Assembly: GCF_001941965.1 (NCBI RefSeq) | Contig: NZ_MKZO01000079.1 | Location: 124,001-188,000, forward strand | DNA length: 64,000 bases | Origin: Pseudomonas putida | GTDB taxonomy: Bacteria; Pseudomonadota; Gammaproteobacteria; Pseudomonadales; Pseudomonadaceae | Reading direction: 5' to 3' | Shown here: piece by piece, positions 8,901 through 16,845 of the stretch | Position numbering within the stretch: position 1 is the first letter of the stretch | Layout: every line of letters begins with the position of its first letter | Program-made: the position numbers and the translations under genes | The notes under the pieces: model-generated | What the model saw: only the letters and a program-made list of their open reading frames with translations | What the model was told of the DNA's origin: nothing | Databases searched by the model: none

Positions 8901-11437
8901 ACAGCGAGCCGGCCCTGAGCGACCGCCAGTTGATCGAACTGGCGCTGTGGCAGCATTGGCGGGACAACCTGCTGCCGGAGATCGGCCGCAGCAACGTGCC
9001 GCTGCGTCTGTTCGCGGTCTCGCTGGAATCCTTTCCCGAGCAGTTGCCGGCGTTCTTTCGCGATCGGGTACAGGCGCTGGAGCTGTCCCGCGTAGCAGTG
9101 CCGCCGGCGATCATGACCCCGGGCGCGGATGGCGTGCTGCGTTTCGAAGACCGCCTGCAACAGTTGCTGCGCGGCTTTCCCCGGGTCACCCGGCTGGAGA
9201 TCGACGGCGGCGAAGGGCGCTCGCTGTACGACCTGCCGCGCACCATCGTCGGCGCCTATCCGCGCCTGAGCGAATTGCGCCTGCTCAACCTGCACCTGCC
9301 CCTCGGTCAGGAACTGCTGGACGAACTCTGCCGCCTCGGCGAGTTGCGCCACCTGGATCTCAGCGGTAACCGCCCGAGCCACCTGCCGGTGCACCTGAGC
9401 AACGGGCCGCAGCTGGAATTCCTTGGCCTCGATCGCCTCGGCCTGGAAGACTGGCCGGAATGGCTGGACAGAGACCTGCTCGACGGTATCGAACGGATTT
9501 CCCTGCGCGACAACCGCCTGACCGGCCTGCCGCCGCACCTGCGCGACAATCCGCCGCAAGCCGCGCGCTCCACCTGGATCTCCCTGCGCGGCAACCTGTT
9601 TTCCCTGCAGACCTTGATCGCTATCCGCAGCAGTGCCTGGAGCGGCCGGCGGTTTCACTTCGACCTGCATTACCCGCAGAGCGTGGAAAACATCGTCGCC
9701 AACCGCATGTTCGAGCGCGAGCAACTGTCCACCGCCATCGAGCGCTGGCTGGATATCTCGCGGCGCGACGCCACGCTGGAGGGCACGCGGATCATCGCCC
9801 GGCGTTCGTTTGGCGACGCCTTGCTGGCCGACTGGTCGGCCCAGGCCGAGGGCTCGGTACTGCGCTCGCTGGCGCTGGAGGATGTGCGCCTGGATGACTT
9901 TCCCGATCCGTTGCCGGCGTTCTACCTGGAGCGGATCAATCGCCTGGAACTGGTGCGCCCACTGGGTGGCGCGCAGCCACTCGACGCACTGTTGCGGCGT
10001 TTCCCCAATCTCCAGCACCTGGTGATTGGCGGCGTCGCGCTGGATGGGTTGCCCGAGGCCCTCGGCGATCTGGCGCAGTTGCATCATCTGGCACTGACCG
10101 ACGCAGGCCTGCAGGTCGACCAGGCGCTGCTCGACCGCCTGGCCCGGCTGCCCGGATTGACTTCACTGGAGTTGAGCGGCAACCGCCTGGGCGAGGTCAG
10201 CGATGTATCCGGGTTCGCCCGCCTGTCGTTCAGCCTGCTGGCCCTCGAACGCATGGACATCAGCCGCTGGCCGGCCTGGCTCGACAGCCTGCTGCCGGAG
10301 CGCGTGCAGTGGCTGAACCTGAACAATAACCGCCTGGGCAGCTTGCCGGCCTACCTGCTGGAAAACCGTGAGACCGCCAGCGGCAGCACCGAGATTTCCC
10401 TGGAAGGCAATCCGCTGAGCGAGGAAACCATGCACTCGGCCCACCTCTCCGAAGGCCTGACCCGGCCCTACACCTTCCGCATGGACCTGCCCGAGCATAT
10501 CCGCCGGCTGGACGGCAGTTGGCGCGGTTCGAGCTCGGGCGGTGGCAGTTCCGGCGGCACCTCGCAAATGGACCTGATCAGCGTGGATGTCTGGCTGGAC
10601 CGCGCCGACGCCAACAGCGACGTCCGTCGCCAGCTGTGGCGGCAACTGGAAACCGGCGACGATGCCGAAGACCTGTTGCACCTGGTGGGCCGTTTGCGTC
10701 ACACCGCCGAGTACCGCAACACCACGACCCGCCCCGACCTGATCGAGCGGGTCTGGCAGGTGCTGACCATCTGCGCTCAGGACACCGAACTGCGCCTGAC
10801 CCTCAACGGCATGGCCGAGGAGCCGCTGCGCCAGTTGCGCGAATACGATACCTGTCCGGACGGTATCCGCCTGGAGTTCAACCAGATGGAAATTCTGGTC
10901 TACACCGCCCTGGCCCTGCGCTCGGTCAGTGCCGCCCAGCGCGGGCCGGCGCTGTACCGGTTGATGCGGCGCCTGTACCGCCTGCACGAACTGGACGGCA
11001 TTGCCCGCAGCGAGGCCGGCAGCCGCGACGAGGCGGAAGTGCGCCTGGCCTATCGCCTCAACCTGGCCAACCAGCTCGACCTGCCGCTGGCTCCGGAGCA
11101 GATGCTCTACTCCGGCTCCGCCAACCTGCATCCCGGTGAGCTGGAGCGGGTGGCGGCGCGGGTGCGCCAGGGCGAGAGCGGCCAGGGCCTGCTGGACTAC
11201 GCGGCGCAGCGGGATTTCTGGCTGGGCTATCTGCAGGAGGTGTATGCCGCGCGCTTCACTGCCATTCGCGAGGACTTCGAGGACCACGTGCTAACGCTCG
11301 ACGACCTGTATCCCGACGATACCCCGGTGCAGACCAGCGCGCGCATCCAGCAACTGATCGACCAGCGCAAGCTGGACGAGGCGGCGCTGGTCGGCGAGCT
11401 GACCCACCGTGAAGGGCTGGAGGCCGGGCCGGTGTAG
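5921..11437 (+). CDS. Giant LRR protein with C-terminal NEL-type E3 ubiquitin ligase domain (second complete paralogue)
   Basis: 1838 residues. The ATG at 5921 has AAGGAAGG 8 nt upstream, better than the ATG at 5855. The domain order matches the preceding gene: toxin-like N-terminal region, hydrophobic segment at about 442-474, a conserved GYPLSG motif before the LRRs, two LRR blocks (about 1005-1251 and 1297-1527), then NEL. A Gly/Ser-rich linker just after the second block separates LRR from ligase. The active-site motif is Cys1645-Pro-Asp1647. The NEL region is far more similar to the upstream paralogue than the LRR region is, as expected if the LRRs diverge with target. It has its own RBS and a 178-nt upstream gap, so it may be transcribed separately. 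Secretion route unknown. Confidence 0.9.
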   Translation: MSPSEHSRQQQAYAVIEQQTPPWLLSAEARQVGRTQGLAAIPWYTRALADMPDVVARLQDDYREHSALATQVGQWLGSLDDPEAFAEPLLRSALHGAFGLDLDVRNTWLFHPRRMQHDDSFITASRDWAVENFKAYRLACRPLLSVALQNFEAWECEPGGMDLPVTKARIFSVTPGQALWEGQTLDIAPQRFAQVCRELDLGSLFQTHIAQAFDPRLPGADDPAARVRRQEAFKRHEQSGLLLHLHLARMRDRLDPALYRAAVRVLHNREASIDGVAVTCSCLSLWQVELNGILLFGADRSRRDGPDRIIVHIPDDPVEPLRQYESFLDFASHLRDRLLQPDYQQFFQRFIPLRHRASVLEKLRQAFHPKVWNPGGWYEESLDPQAWLPFRETTLDGLLMPTLLRRRIAALKADGLYLVVPTAVENHKSLEDKLRYFADAGLTALNALAFAVPVVGAAMMLFSTVQLVHEVYEGIGEWSRDEREQAWAYLFDVLENVALVAALAGSGAPRPGTAARELPVLPEGLHPVRLADGGTRLWNRDLKPFAHDIILPADLLPNARGLYEYQGKQWLALGGQHYSVLFRQDGTSFIEHPSRVDACQPALFQHPGGGWLHEVDQPQQWSGLALFERLGPAARRLDATRAGESLLISGCHESELRRALMDGQPAPALLTETLERQRIHREVEESGEAQERNTFSRLFDRRYQASFAPANPAQSVILRDFGGLPRRLVDELLAHASHAELTLIEAQQRVPPRLADEARFHLQNVRLARAYEGLFLPVLENNDCTRLVLHSLAGLPGWPEEFRLEIRALRDNGPLLDGIGPSPAVHRRVLVKTAEGYRTAEEPEVAAADLFAVVLRTLTSVQRQALGLTASDTASALRARVLQRPLQRPALRKVLQMQPIRPGMRSPMRLANGRPGYPLSGHPQLPAVVSENTLLDRIRLLELPDIFAHDLLQQLRGIGLDDAVIDARLVALLEEREQMRQLLPAGEAPHQAGDSEPALSDRQLIELALWQHWRDNLLPEIGRSNVPLRLFAVSLESFPEQLPAFFRDRVQALELSRVAVPPAIMTPGADGVLRFEDRLQQLLRGFPRVTRLEIDGGEGRSLYDLPRTIVGAYPRLSELRLLNLHLPLGQELLDELCRLGELRHLDLSGNRPSHLPVHLSNGPQLEFLGLDRLGLEDWPEWLDRDLLDGIERISLRDNRLTGLPPHLRDNPPQAARSTWISLRGNLFSLQTLIAIRSSAWSGRRFHFDLHYPQSVENIVANRMFEREQLSTAIERWLDISRRDATLEGTRIIARRSFGDALLADWSAQAEGSVLRSLALEDVRLDDFPDPLPAFYLERINRLELVRPLGGAQPLDALLRRFPNLQHLVIGGVALDGLPEALGDLAQLHHLALTDAGLQVDQALLDRLARLPGLTSLELSGNRLGEVSDVSGFARLSFSLLALERMDISRWPAWLDSLLPERVQWLNLNNNRLGSLPAYLLENRETASGSTEISLEGNPLSEETMHSAHLSEGLTRPYTFRMDLPEHIRRLDGSWRGSSSGGGSSGGTSQMDLISVDVWLDRADANSDVRRQLWRQLETGDDAEDLLHLVGRLRHTAEYRNTTTRPDLIERVWQVLTICAQDTELRLTLNGMAEEPLRQLREYDTCPDGIRLEFNQMEILVYTALALRSVSAAQRGPALYRLMRRLYRLHELDGIARSEAGSRDEAEVRLAYRLNLANQLDLPLAPEQMLYSGSANLHPGELERVAARVRQGESGQGLLDYAAQRDFWLGYLQEVYAARFTAIREDFEDHVLTLDDLYPDDTPVQTSARIQQLIDQRKLDEAALVGELTHREGLEAGPV

Positions 11438-11455
11438 CGCCGGCCGCGGGCCGGT

Positions 11456-12460
11456 TCAGTGGCTGGCGAGCCAGGCTTCGACCTTGCTGCGTTGTTCCTC
11501 CGGCAGCCACTGCCGCCAGATCTGCGGGTTGTCCTTGAGGAAGGCCCGGGCCGCCACGGCCGGGTCCTGGCGCTCCTCGCTCATGCGCGCGAGCACGGCG
11601 TTGAGGGTGTCGATGGGCAGGTCGACCTTGCTGAACAGGGCTACCAGGTCCGGGTATTGCTCATGGAAGGTCTTCGATACGCCGATGGACAGTTTGGCCG
11701 GCAACGAACGACTGCCTATCGGCGCCTTGTTGCCGGCATCGGTGAGGGTCGCCCAGGCCGCTGGGTCGAACGCCGGTTCCTCAAGGCGCACCAGCTTGAA
11801 ACGGCCCATCAGCGGGGTCGGTGACCAGTAGTAGAACAGCACCGGCTTGCCGCGGCGGATCGACGAGGTGACCTCCGCATCCAGCGCCGCGCCGGAGCCA
11901 CTGCGGAAATTGCTGTACAGGCCGTCCAGGCCATAGGCCTTGAGTTTCTGGCTGTTGACCGTTTCCGAGGTCCAGCCGGCCGGGCTGTTGAGGAAGCGCC
12001 CCTTGCCCGGCGCCTCCGGGTCGGCGAAGACCTTGGCGTAGCGTTGCAGGTCGGTGACCGAGCGCAGGTCCGGCGCCAGGGGCTCGATGCCCCTGGTCGG
12101 GTCGCCCTTGATCACGAACTCCGGCACGTACCAGCCTTCGTCGGCGTGCTTCACCGTGTCGCCCAGGGCGAACACCTGGCCGGCCTGTTCGGCCTTGACC
12201 CAGGCCGGGCTGCGGCCGGCCCATTCTTCGCCGATCACCTGGATATCGTTGCGCGCCAGGGCCACCTCCATGCTCACCGTACTGCCGGGCAGGGTATCGG
12301 TGGGGTAGCCGTAGCCGTGCTCGACGATCAGGCGCAGCACCTCGGTGGTGAAGCTGCCGCTTTCCCAGGTGATCTCGCCGAAATGGATCGGCGCGCGTGG
12401 TGCGGCCAGGGCGCCAAGGGAGAGCAGGGCGGAGCAGAACAGCAGGGCCAGGCGTTTCAT
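11456..12460 (-). CDS. Glycine betaine/choline-type ABC transporter substrate-binding protein
   Basis: 334 residues. The start is set by a clear Sec signal peptide (MKRLALLFCSALLSLGALA, cleaved at about residue 20); an open frame continues upstream but no good RBS marks another start. The mature protein opens with an I-x-F-G-x-I-T-W-x-S segment and has the OpuAC/ProX fold pattern, including N-S-P-A-G-W-T-S and F-Y-Y-W-S-P-T-P, where aromatic residues usually cage a quaternary amine. It would bind betaine, choline or a similar ligand in the periplasm. No permease or ATPase is adjacent, so it is an orphan binding protein. It is convergent with the second NEL gene (18-nt gap) and divergent from the propeller gene. 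Confidence 0.85.
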   Translation of the reverse strand: MKRLALLFCSALLSLGALAAPRAPIHFGEITWESGSFTTEVLRLIVEHGYGYPTDTLPGSTVSMEVALARNDIQVIGEEWAGRSPAWVKAEQAGQVFALGDTVKHADEGWYVPEFVIKGDPTRGIEPLAPDLRSVTDLQRYAKVFADPEAPGKGRFLNSPAGWTSETVNSQKLKAYGLDGLYSNFRSGSGAALDAEVTSSIRRGKPVLFYYWSPTPLMGRFKLVRLEEPAFDPAAWATLTDAGNKAPIGSRSLPAKLSIGVSKTFHEQYPDLVALFSKVDLPIDTLNAVLARMSEERQDPAVAARAFLKDNPQIWRQWLPEEQRSKVEAWLASH

Positions 12461-12664
12461 GGGCGGGTGCTCGTCTCGAAGGTGGGCTGAGTGTAGACAG
12501 CGCCACGCCCGCGACGACTCAGTCGGAATGCCGGGGCCGGCAGCGGGCGTTTGTCGGCGTGGCGCGGAGCCTTTTCCCGTGGGCCGGCGGGCGTGCTGCC
12601 GACTGACCGGGGCGGGGGCAGCTGCTGCAATGGCGGCTCCTTCATCCACCCAAGGATTCACCCC

Positions 12665-13528
12665 ATGCACAAGCTCTGGGCCAGCGTCAGCCCCCACGGG
12701 ATTCTCGACAACACCTGTGCCACCTCGGCGGTCACCGACGGCTCGTGCCGGATGGTCAGCCACCAGGGCACCCTGTACTGCGTCTATATCGACGGGCCGG
12801 GCAATCCCGGGCCGATCAAGTGCATCACCCGCACGTCCATCGCGGACTGGGGCGAGCCGAAGACCATCGGCGAGGTGCACAGCAAGTTCCCTCCCTCGAT
12901 CTTCGTGTTCAACGAGCGCCTTCATCTGCTGATCGCCGGGGTATTCGGCAAAACCCTGCTGATGACCCTGAACCCGGCCAGCGGGCAATTCGAGCTGGAC
13001 CACTGGACCGACATGAACATCTCCGAGACCGCGTCGGCGGCGGTGCTTTCCGGGCGCCTGCACCTGTTCTACCAGACACCGGACGGCAGCAACCTGCTGC
13101 ACCGCTCGACCACCGACCTGAAAGTGTGGACCAAGCCCGTCTACGTGAAGAGCGACGGCAAGAACACCGCGCGCAGCTGGATCAGCCCGTTGGCGATTAC
13201 CTATCAGGGGTTGATCCATCTGGTCTACAAGGAGGTCGACGGCGACTTCCGTTTGATCCGCTTCGACGGCGATAGCCACTGGACCCGGGGCAGCCGCCTG
13301 CTTGCGGACAACTTCCACCATTCGCCGGCAGGAGTAGTGCACAACGGCCTGCTCAAGCTGCTGTTCAGTGACAAGGTCGGCTACCCCACCTATGACATCC
13401 ACCAGTACGCCTACGACGGCAACGTCCTCGGCCCGGCGACCATCAGCACCGAACTGGGCGCGGCGAAAAGCGTCGGCGCGGCGGTGCTCGACGGGGTCCT
13501 GCATGTGCTCTATCGCGGCCAGCCCTGA
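12665..13528 (+). CDS. Six-repeat beta-propeller (sialidase/lectin-like) protein
   Basis: 287 residues. ATG with AAGGA 8 nt upstream. The protein is built from six repeats of about 48 residues with a core like S-x-x-V-x-x-G-x-L-H-L-x-Y, at about residues 27-43, 76-92, 122-138, 171-188, 219-235 and 269-285. This periodicity predicts a six-bladed beta-propeller of the sialidase/lectin type. The classic Asp-box motif is not clear, so glycan binding is more likely than hydrolysis. No signal peptide. It ends 17 nt before the CdtB-like gene and is surely co-transcribed with it, which suggests a binding or delivery partner analogous in role (not sequence) to CdtA/CdtC. That role is inference. Confidence 0.75.
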   Translation: MHKLWASVSPHGILDNTCATSAVTDGSCRMVSHQGTLYCVYIDGPGNPGPIKCITRTSIADWGEPKTIGEVHSKFPPSIFVFNERLHLLIAGVFGKTLLMTLNPASGQFELDHWTDMNISETASAAVLSGRLHLFYQTPDGSNLLHRSTTDLKVWTKPVYVKSDGKNTARSWISPLAITYQGLIHLVYKEVDGDFRLIRFDGDSHWTRGSRLLADNFHHSPAGVVHNGLLKLLFSDKVGYPTYDIHQYAYDGNVLGPATISTELGAAKSVGAAVLDGVLHVLYRGQP

Positions 13529-13545
13529 GTGCGGAGGTGTGTTCC

Positions 13546-14871
13546 ATGCCGGTTGATAATTCGATCCGCAGTTATATCGACAGCCATCTGATCGTCGGCC
13601 TTGCCGACGACCTGTTCTTCAACGAGCTCGAAGTCATCCTTGGCGACATCTTCGAGCTGCTGCCCACGGCGCCAGGCAATGCCCGGGACAGCGCGTCCTA
13701 CCTGGCCTACGTGATTTCCCGGCAGTACATGCGCAGCGGCAATCATGGCCAGCAGAGCCGTTTTGCCCAGCGCATGGGCGAGCTGTTACGGCGCCTGTAC
13801 CACGAGCCGGCCTTTATCGCGCCGCTGGGCCGGGCCCCGGCGCGGGACGGTTTCGCCCTGTTGCTGGTGCTGTACCGGGTGCACTACGTGCTGACCATGA
13901 ACGGCCTGCTGGCGGAGGGCGCGCCGTTGCGGCTGGATGCCGGCGAGCCGTTGCGCGTGCTGCAGATCATCGTCGGTTCGGTCTATGGCCCGTGGCACGC
14001 GCATATCCGCCTGCAGGGCGGGCTGCGCGACTACTACCACTGCCGGATCCGCGAGCATGCCGGTTCGCCGCAGATGGAGATCGGCCGCTTCCGCGGAGCG
14101 CTGGCGGGGCTGGAATTGCGCCTGGCCACCTGGAACATGCAGGGCACCTCGGCCACGTCCGAGAGCAAATGGCGCACGCGCCTGCTGCAACTGGCCCGGG
14201 TCAACGACCTGGTCGCGGTGCAGGAGGCCGGCACGCCTCCGGCCTCGGCGCAACTGGTGACGCGCCTGGATGTGCCGGACCAGTTCGGCACCGTGCAGGT
14301 GGTGGAGCAGTACCTGTGGCAGGCCGGCACCCTGGCGCGGCCGGAGGCGTACCAGGTGTATTTCCTCGATGTACAGCGTTTGCGGGTCAACCTCGCGCTG
14401 GTGCTGCGTGCCGACGTGCGTGTGGATGTCCGCGAGGTGCTGGTCATCGCTGATGGCGTGGTCGAATCCGGCAGCCTGCCGGTGGCCCGCCCGGCCCTGG
14501 GCGTGCGCTTGCGCCGGCGCGCGGCGGGGGCGACGGCCGGCGAGGAGGTCACGGTGTACAACTTCCATGCCCTGTCCGGCGGTGGATCGAATGCCCCGCG
14601 GATGTTGCGCGAAGTCAGCTGGCACACCGACACGCCCTATGTACTGCTGGGAGACTTCAATCGCGACCCGGCGCAAGGCAACTGGATCTCGCCGCAGGAC
14701 CTGGCGCGGATCGAGCCGGCCGGCGACAACACCCACCCGAGCACCGGGGCGTTGACCATGCTTGATTACGCGGTGGTCAACGGCAGTACCGAGCCGATCA
14801 CGCCCGGGGTGGTGGATGTGCCCGGGCCTTCGGATCATTTGCCGGTGAGTTATGTGATTCGCTTCAGTTAA
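13546..14871 (+). CDS. Cytolethal distending toxin B-like nuclease with novel N-terminal region
   Basis: 441 residues. The ATG at 13546 has GGAGG 8 nt upstream; a GTG at 13537 overlaps that RBS. The C-terminal half (about 192-441) is an endonuclease/exonuclease/phosphatase domain strikingly like CdtB: TWNMQG-x-SAT-x-ESKW near 195-209, VQEAG with Glu227, NFHALSGGG with His341, GDFNRDP with Asp370/Asn372, and SDH with Asp430/His431. All residues expected for metal-dependent DNase activity are present. CdtB enters host nuclei and causes DNA breaks and cell-cycle arrest. Unlike classical CdtB, there is no signal peptide; instead about 190 residues of unrecognised, helical-looking sequence precede the nuclease. 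The partner upstream is the propeller gene. No CdtA or CdtC is present. Confidence 0.88.
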   Translation: MPVDNSIRSYIDSHLIVGLADDLFFNELEVILGDIFELLPTAPGNARDSASYLAYVISRQYMRSGNHGQQSRFAQRMGELLRRLYHEPAFIAPLGRAPARDGFALLLVLYRVHYVLTMNGLLAEGAPLRLDAGEPLRVLQIIVGSVYGPWHAHIRLQGGLRDYYHCRIREHAGSPQMEIGRFRGALAGLELRLATWNMQGTSATSESKWRTRLLQLARVNDLVAVQEAGTPPASAQLVTRLDVPDQFGTVQVVEQYLWQAGTLARPEAYQVYFLDVQRLRVNLALVLRADVRVDVREVLVIADGVVESGSLPVARPALGVRLRRRAAGATAGEEVTVYNFHALSGGGSNAPRMLREVSWHTDTPYVLLGDFNRDPAQGNWISPQDLARIEPAGDNTHPSTGALTMLDYAVVNGSTEPITPGVVDVPGPSDHLPVSYVIRFS

Positions 14872-14890
14872 GAGTCTCTGTGTTGCTACC

Positions 14891-14973
14891 GGCCTCATCG
14901 CTGGCAAGCCAGCTCCCACAGGGTTCTGCAGCGCCGCTGACCCTGTGGGAGCTGGCTTGCCAGCGATGAGGCC
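14891..14973. repeat. REPIN (two inverted REP cores)
   Basis: Two REP cores in inverted orientation, starting GGCCTCATCGCTGGCAAGCC and ending with its complement, are separated by about 20 nt. They lie between the CdtB-like gene and the isochorismatase-family gene. Confidence 0.9.
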
Positions 14974-15075
14974 AGTAGCAACCACATCAAGCCCCGAGCA
15001 ATCCGCCTGCGGTTGCCATAACCCACCCGCCGTCGCATAGTCGAACCCATTTCCCCCTGCAAGGAACCCCGTACC

Positions 15076-15627
15076 ATGCTGATCGACGCTTCCCGGGCCA
15101 CGCTGCTGGTCATCGATGTCCAGGAGAAACTCATCGGCGCGGTCAGCGACCCCGCCGGGACCCTGGCGCGGACCCGCTGGCTGCTCGCGGCCACGGCCGC
15201 GCTGGACCTGCCGACGGTGATCTCCGAGCAGTACCCGAAAGGCCTCGGCCCGACCGTGGCCAGCCTGCTGGAGGCCGCACCGGCTGCGCAGGTGGTGGAA
15301 AAACTGCATTTCTCCTGTGTCGCCGGCGAGTGCCTGCCGGCCGCGCTGCTGGCCCGCGAGCAGGTGATCGTCTGCGGCATGGAAACCCATGTCTGCGTGC
15401 TGCAGACGGTGATCGAGCTGCTGGACAGCGGCAAGCAGGTGTTCGTCGTCGCCGATGCCTGCGACAGCCGCAGCGCCGCCAGCAAGGCCGCCGGCCTTGA
15501 GCGCATGCGTGGCGCCGGGGCGCAGATCGTTACTCGCGAAATGGTCCTGTTCGAGCTGATGCGCAGCTCCAGCCACGAGCAATTCCGTGTGATCAGCAAG
15601 ACCTTCCTGGTCGGGGAGCAACCCTGA
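15076..15627 (+). CDS. Isochorismatase-family cysteine hydrolase (YcaC-like)
   Basis: 183 residues. AAGGAA lies 9 nt before the ATG. The fold and catalytic triad of the family are visible: Asp14 in LLVIDVQEKL, Lys76 in VVEKLHFSC, and Cys107 in CGMETHVCVLQTV, including the expected G-x-E-T-H-V-C motif. Family members hydrolyse isochorismate, nicotinamide or other amides/esters. The short length and lack of a carrier domain make it a YcaC-type hydrolase of unknown substrate, not an EntB-type siderophore enzyme. Its stop codon overlaps the proposed CTG start of the following DUF1615 lipoprotein gene, so the two are probably translationally coupled. Confidence 0.85.
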   Translation: MLIDASRATLLVIDVQEKLIGAVSDPAGTLARTRWLLAATAALDLPTVISEQYPKGLGPTVASLLEAAPAAQVVEKLHFSCVAGECLPAALLAREQVIVCGMETHVCVLQTVIELLDSGKQVFVVADACDSRSAASKAAGLERMRGAGAQIVTREMVLFELMRSSSHEQFRVISKTFLVGEQP

Positions 15628-16709
15628 AAGCCCCGGTTCGCTGGCTGCCGTTCGCCTTCCTGGCGCTGCTGGCCGGTTGCGTCGGCACGCGCACCAGCCA
15701 GGAGCCCAGGCTGTCGGACGCACAGGTTCGCGACAAGGTCGCCGCGCTCCTGCCGGCCAATGTCAGTGACCGCCAGGGCTGGGCGCGGGATATCCAGGTC
15801 GCCCTGACCAGCCAGAAGCTCGATCCCAGCCAGTCGAATATCTGTGCCGTTCTGGCCGTGACCGAACAGGAGTCCACCTTCAGCGCCGATCCGCAGGTGC
15901 CCAACCTCGGCCGTATCGCCCGCGAGGAAATCGATCGTCGTGCGGCCAAGGCATTCGTTCCGAAGGCATTGGTCAATGCCGCGCTGGATACCCGTTCGCC
16001 CAACGGCAAGACCTGGAACCAGCGCCTTGCCGCCGTGCGGAGCGAGCGTGAACTGAGCGGTTTGTACGACGAACTGACCGGCTCGCTGCCACTGGGTCGG
16101 ACCCTGCTTGGCGGTTTCAACCCGGTGCGTACCGGCGGGCCGATGCAGGTCAGCATCGATTTCGCCGAGCGGCAGGCCCGTGGCTATCCCTACCGCCACG
16201 ACGGCAGCGTGCGCCAGGAAGTCTTCACCCGGCGCGGCGGCATGTATTTCGGCACTGCCCATTTGCTCGGCTACCCAGCCAATTACCCGCGACCGCTGTA
16301 CCGCTTCGCCGACTTCAACGCGGGCTGGTATGCGAGCCGCAATGCGGCGTTCCAGGCGGCGCTGAGCCGGGTGACCGGGGTAAAGCTGGCGCTCGATGGT
16401 GACCTGATCGCCCACGGCGCGCTGCTGCCGGGCAGTACCGAGAAGGCCGCGCGCACGCTGGGCGAGCGCTTCGGCATGCGCAATCCGACGATTCGCCAGC
16501 AACTGGAGAAGGGCGATAGCCAGGACTTCGAGGAAACCCGTCTGTACCAGCAGGTGTTCGCTCTGGCGGACAAGGCTGCCGGCAAGCGCGTGGCCCGGGA
16601 AGTGCTGCCGGGGATCCGGCTGGAAAGCCCGAAGATCACCCGGCAACTGACCACGGCGTGGTTTGCGGGGCGGGTGGATGAGCGGTATCAGCGCTGCATG
16701 AAACGTTAG
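15624..16709 (+). CDS. DUF1615 family lipoprotein (probable CTG start)
   Basis: 361 residues if translation starts at CTG 15624. The first conventional start in frame is a GTG at 15858, but it would delete a perfect lipoprotein signal: K-A-P-V-R-W followed by a hydrophobic run ending LLAGC (Cys19). No ATG, GTG or TTG exists upstream in frame after the previous gene. GGGGAG lies about 6 nt before the CTG, and CTGA overlaps the upstream stop. Homology to DUF1615 proteins (about 360 residues) continues through the N-terminal extension. It is presumably an envelope lipoprotein; function unknown. The region after Ala39 includes an A-V-T-E-Q-E-S-T motif reminiscent of lytic transglycosylase-like folds, but this is only a hint. 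Confidence 0.8.
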   Translation: MKAPVRWLPFAFLALLAGCVGTRTSQEPRLSDAQVRDKVAALLPANVSDRQGWARDIQVALTSQKLDPSQSNICAVLAVTEQESTFSADPQVPNLGRIAREEIDRRAAKAFVPKALVNAALDTRSPNGKTWNQRLAAVRSERELSGLYDELTGSLPLGRTLLGGFNPVRTGGPMQVSIDFAERQARGYPYRHDGSVRQEVFTRRGGMYFGTAHLLGYPANYPRPLYRFADFNAGWYASRNAAFQAALSRVTGVKLALDGDLIAHGALLPGSTEKAARTLGERFGMRNPTIRQQLEKGDSQDFEETRLYQQVFALADKAAGKRVAREVLPGIRLESPKITRQLTTAWFAGRVDERYQRCMKR

Positions 16710-16727
16710 CGTTGCGGCCATGCCCTT

Positions 16728-16836
16728 GTAGGAGCGTGGCTTGCCCGCGAAGGACCGCGCAGCGGTCCCAAATTCTCACTGACCACACCCGTTTGGGACC
16801 GCTGCGCGGTCCTTCGCGGGCAAGCCACGCTCCTAC
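16728..16836. repeat. Perfect 45-bp inverted repeat (second REPIN class), possible bidirectional terminator
   Basis: The arms at 16728-16772 and 16792-16836 are exact reverse complements over 45 nt with a 19-nt loop. The sequence (GTAGGAGCGTGGCTTGCCCG and on) differs from the other REPINs in the window. It lies between convergent genes (DUF1615 lipoprotein and fpvF), where it could block read-through both ways. Confidence 0.85.
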
Positions 16837-16845
16837 CTGATTGCG

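Noticed and set aside
15076..15627. Siderophore or salicylate isochorismatase (EntB/PchB context)
   Set aside because: There is no aryl-carrier domain and no isochorismate synthase or peptide synthetase nearby; the family alone does not indicate siderophore synthesis.
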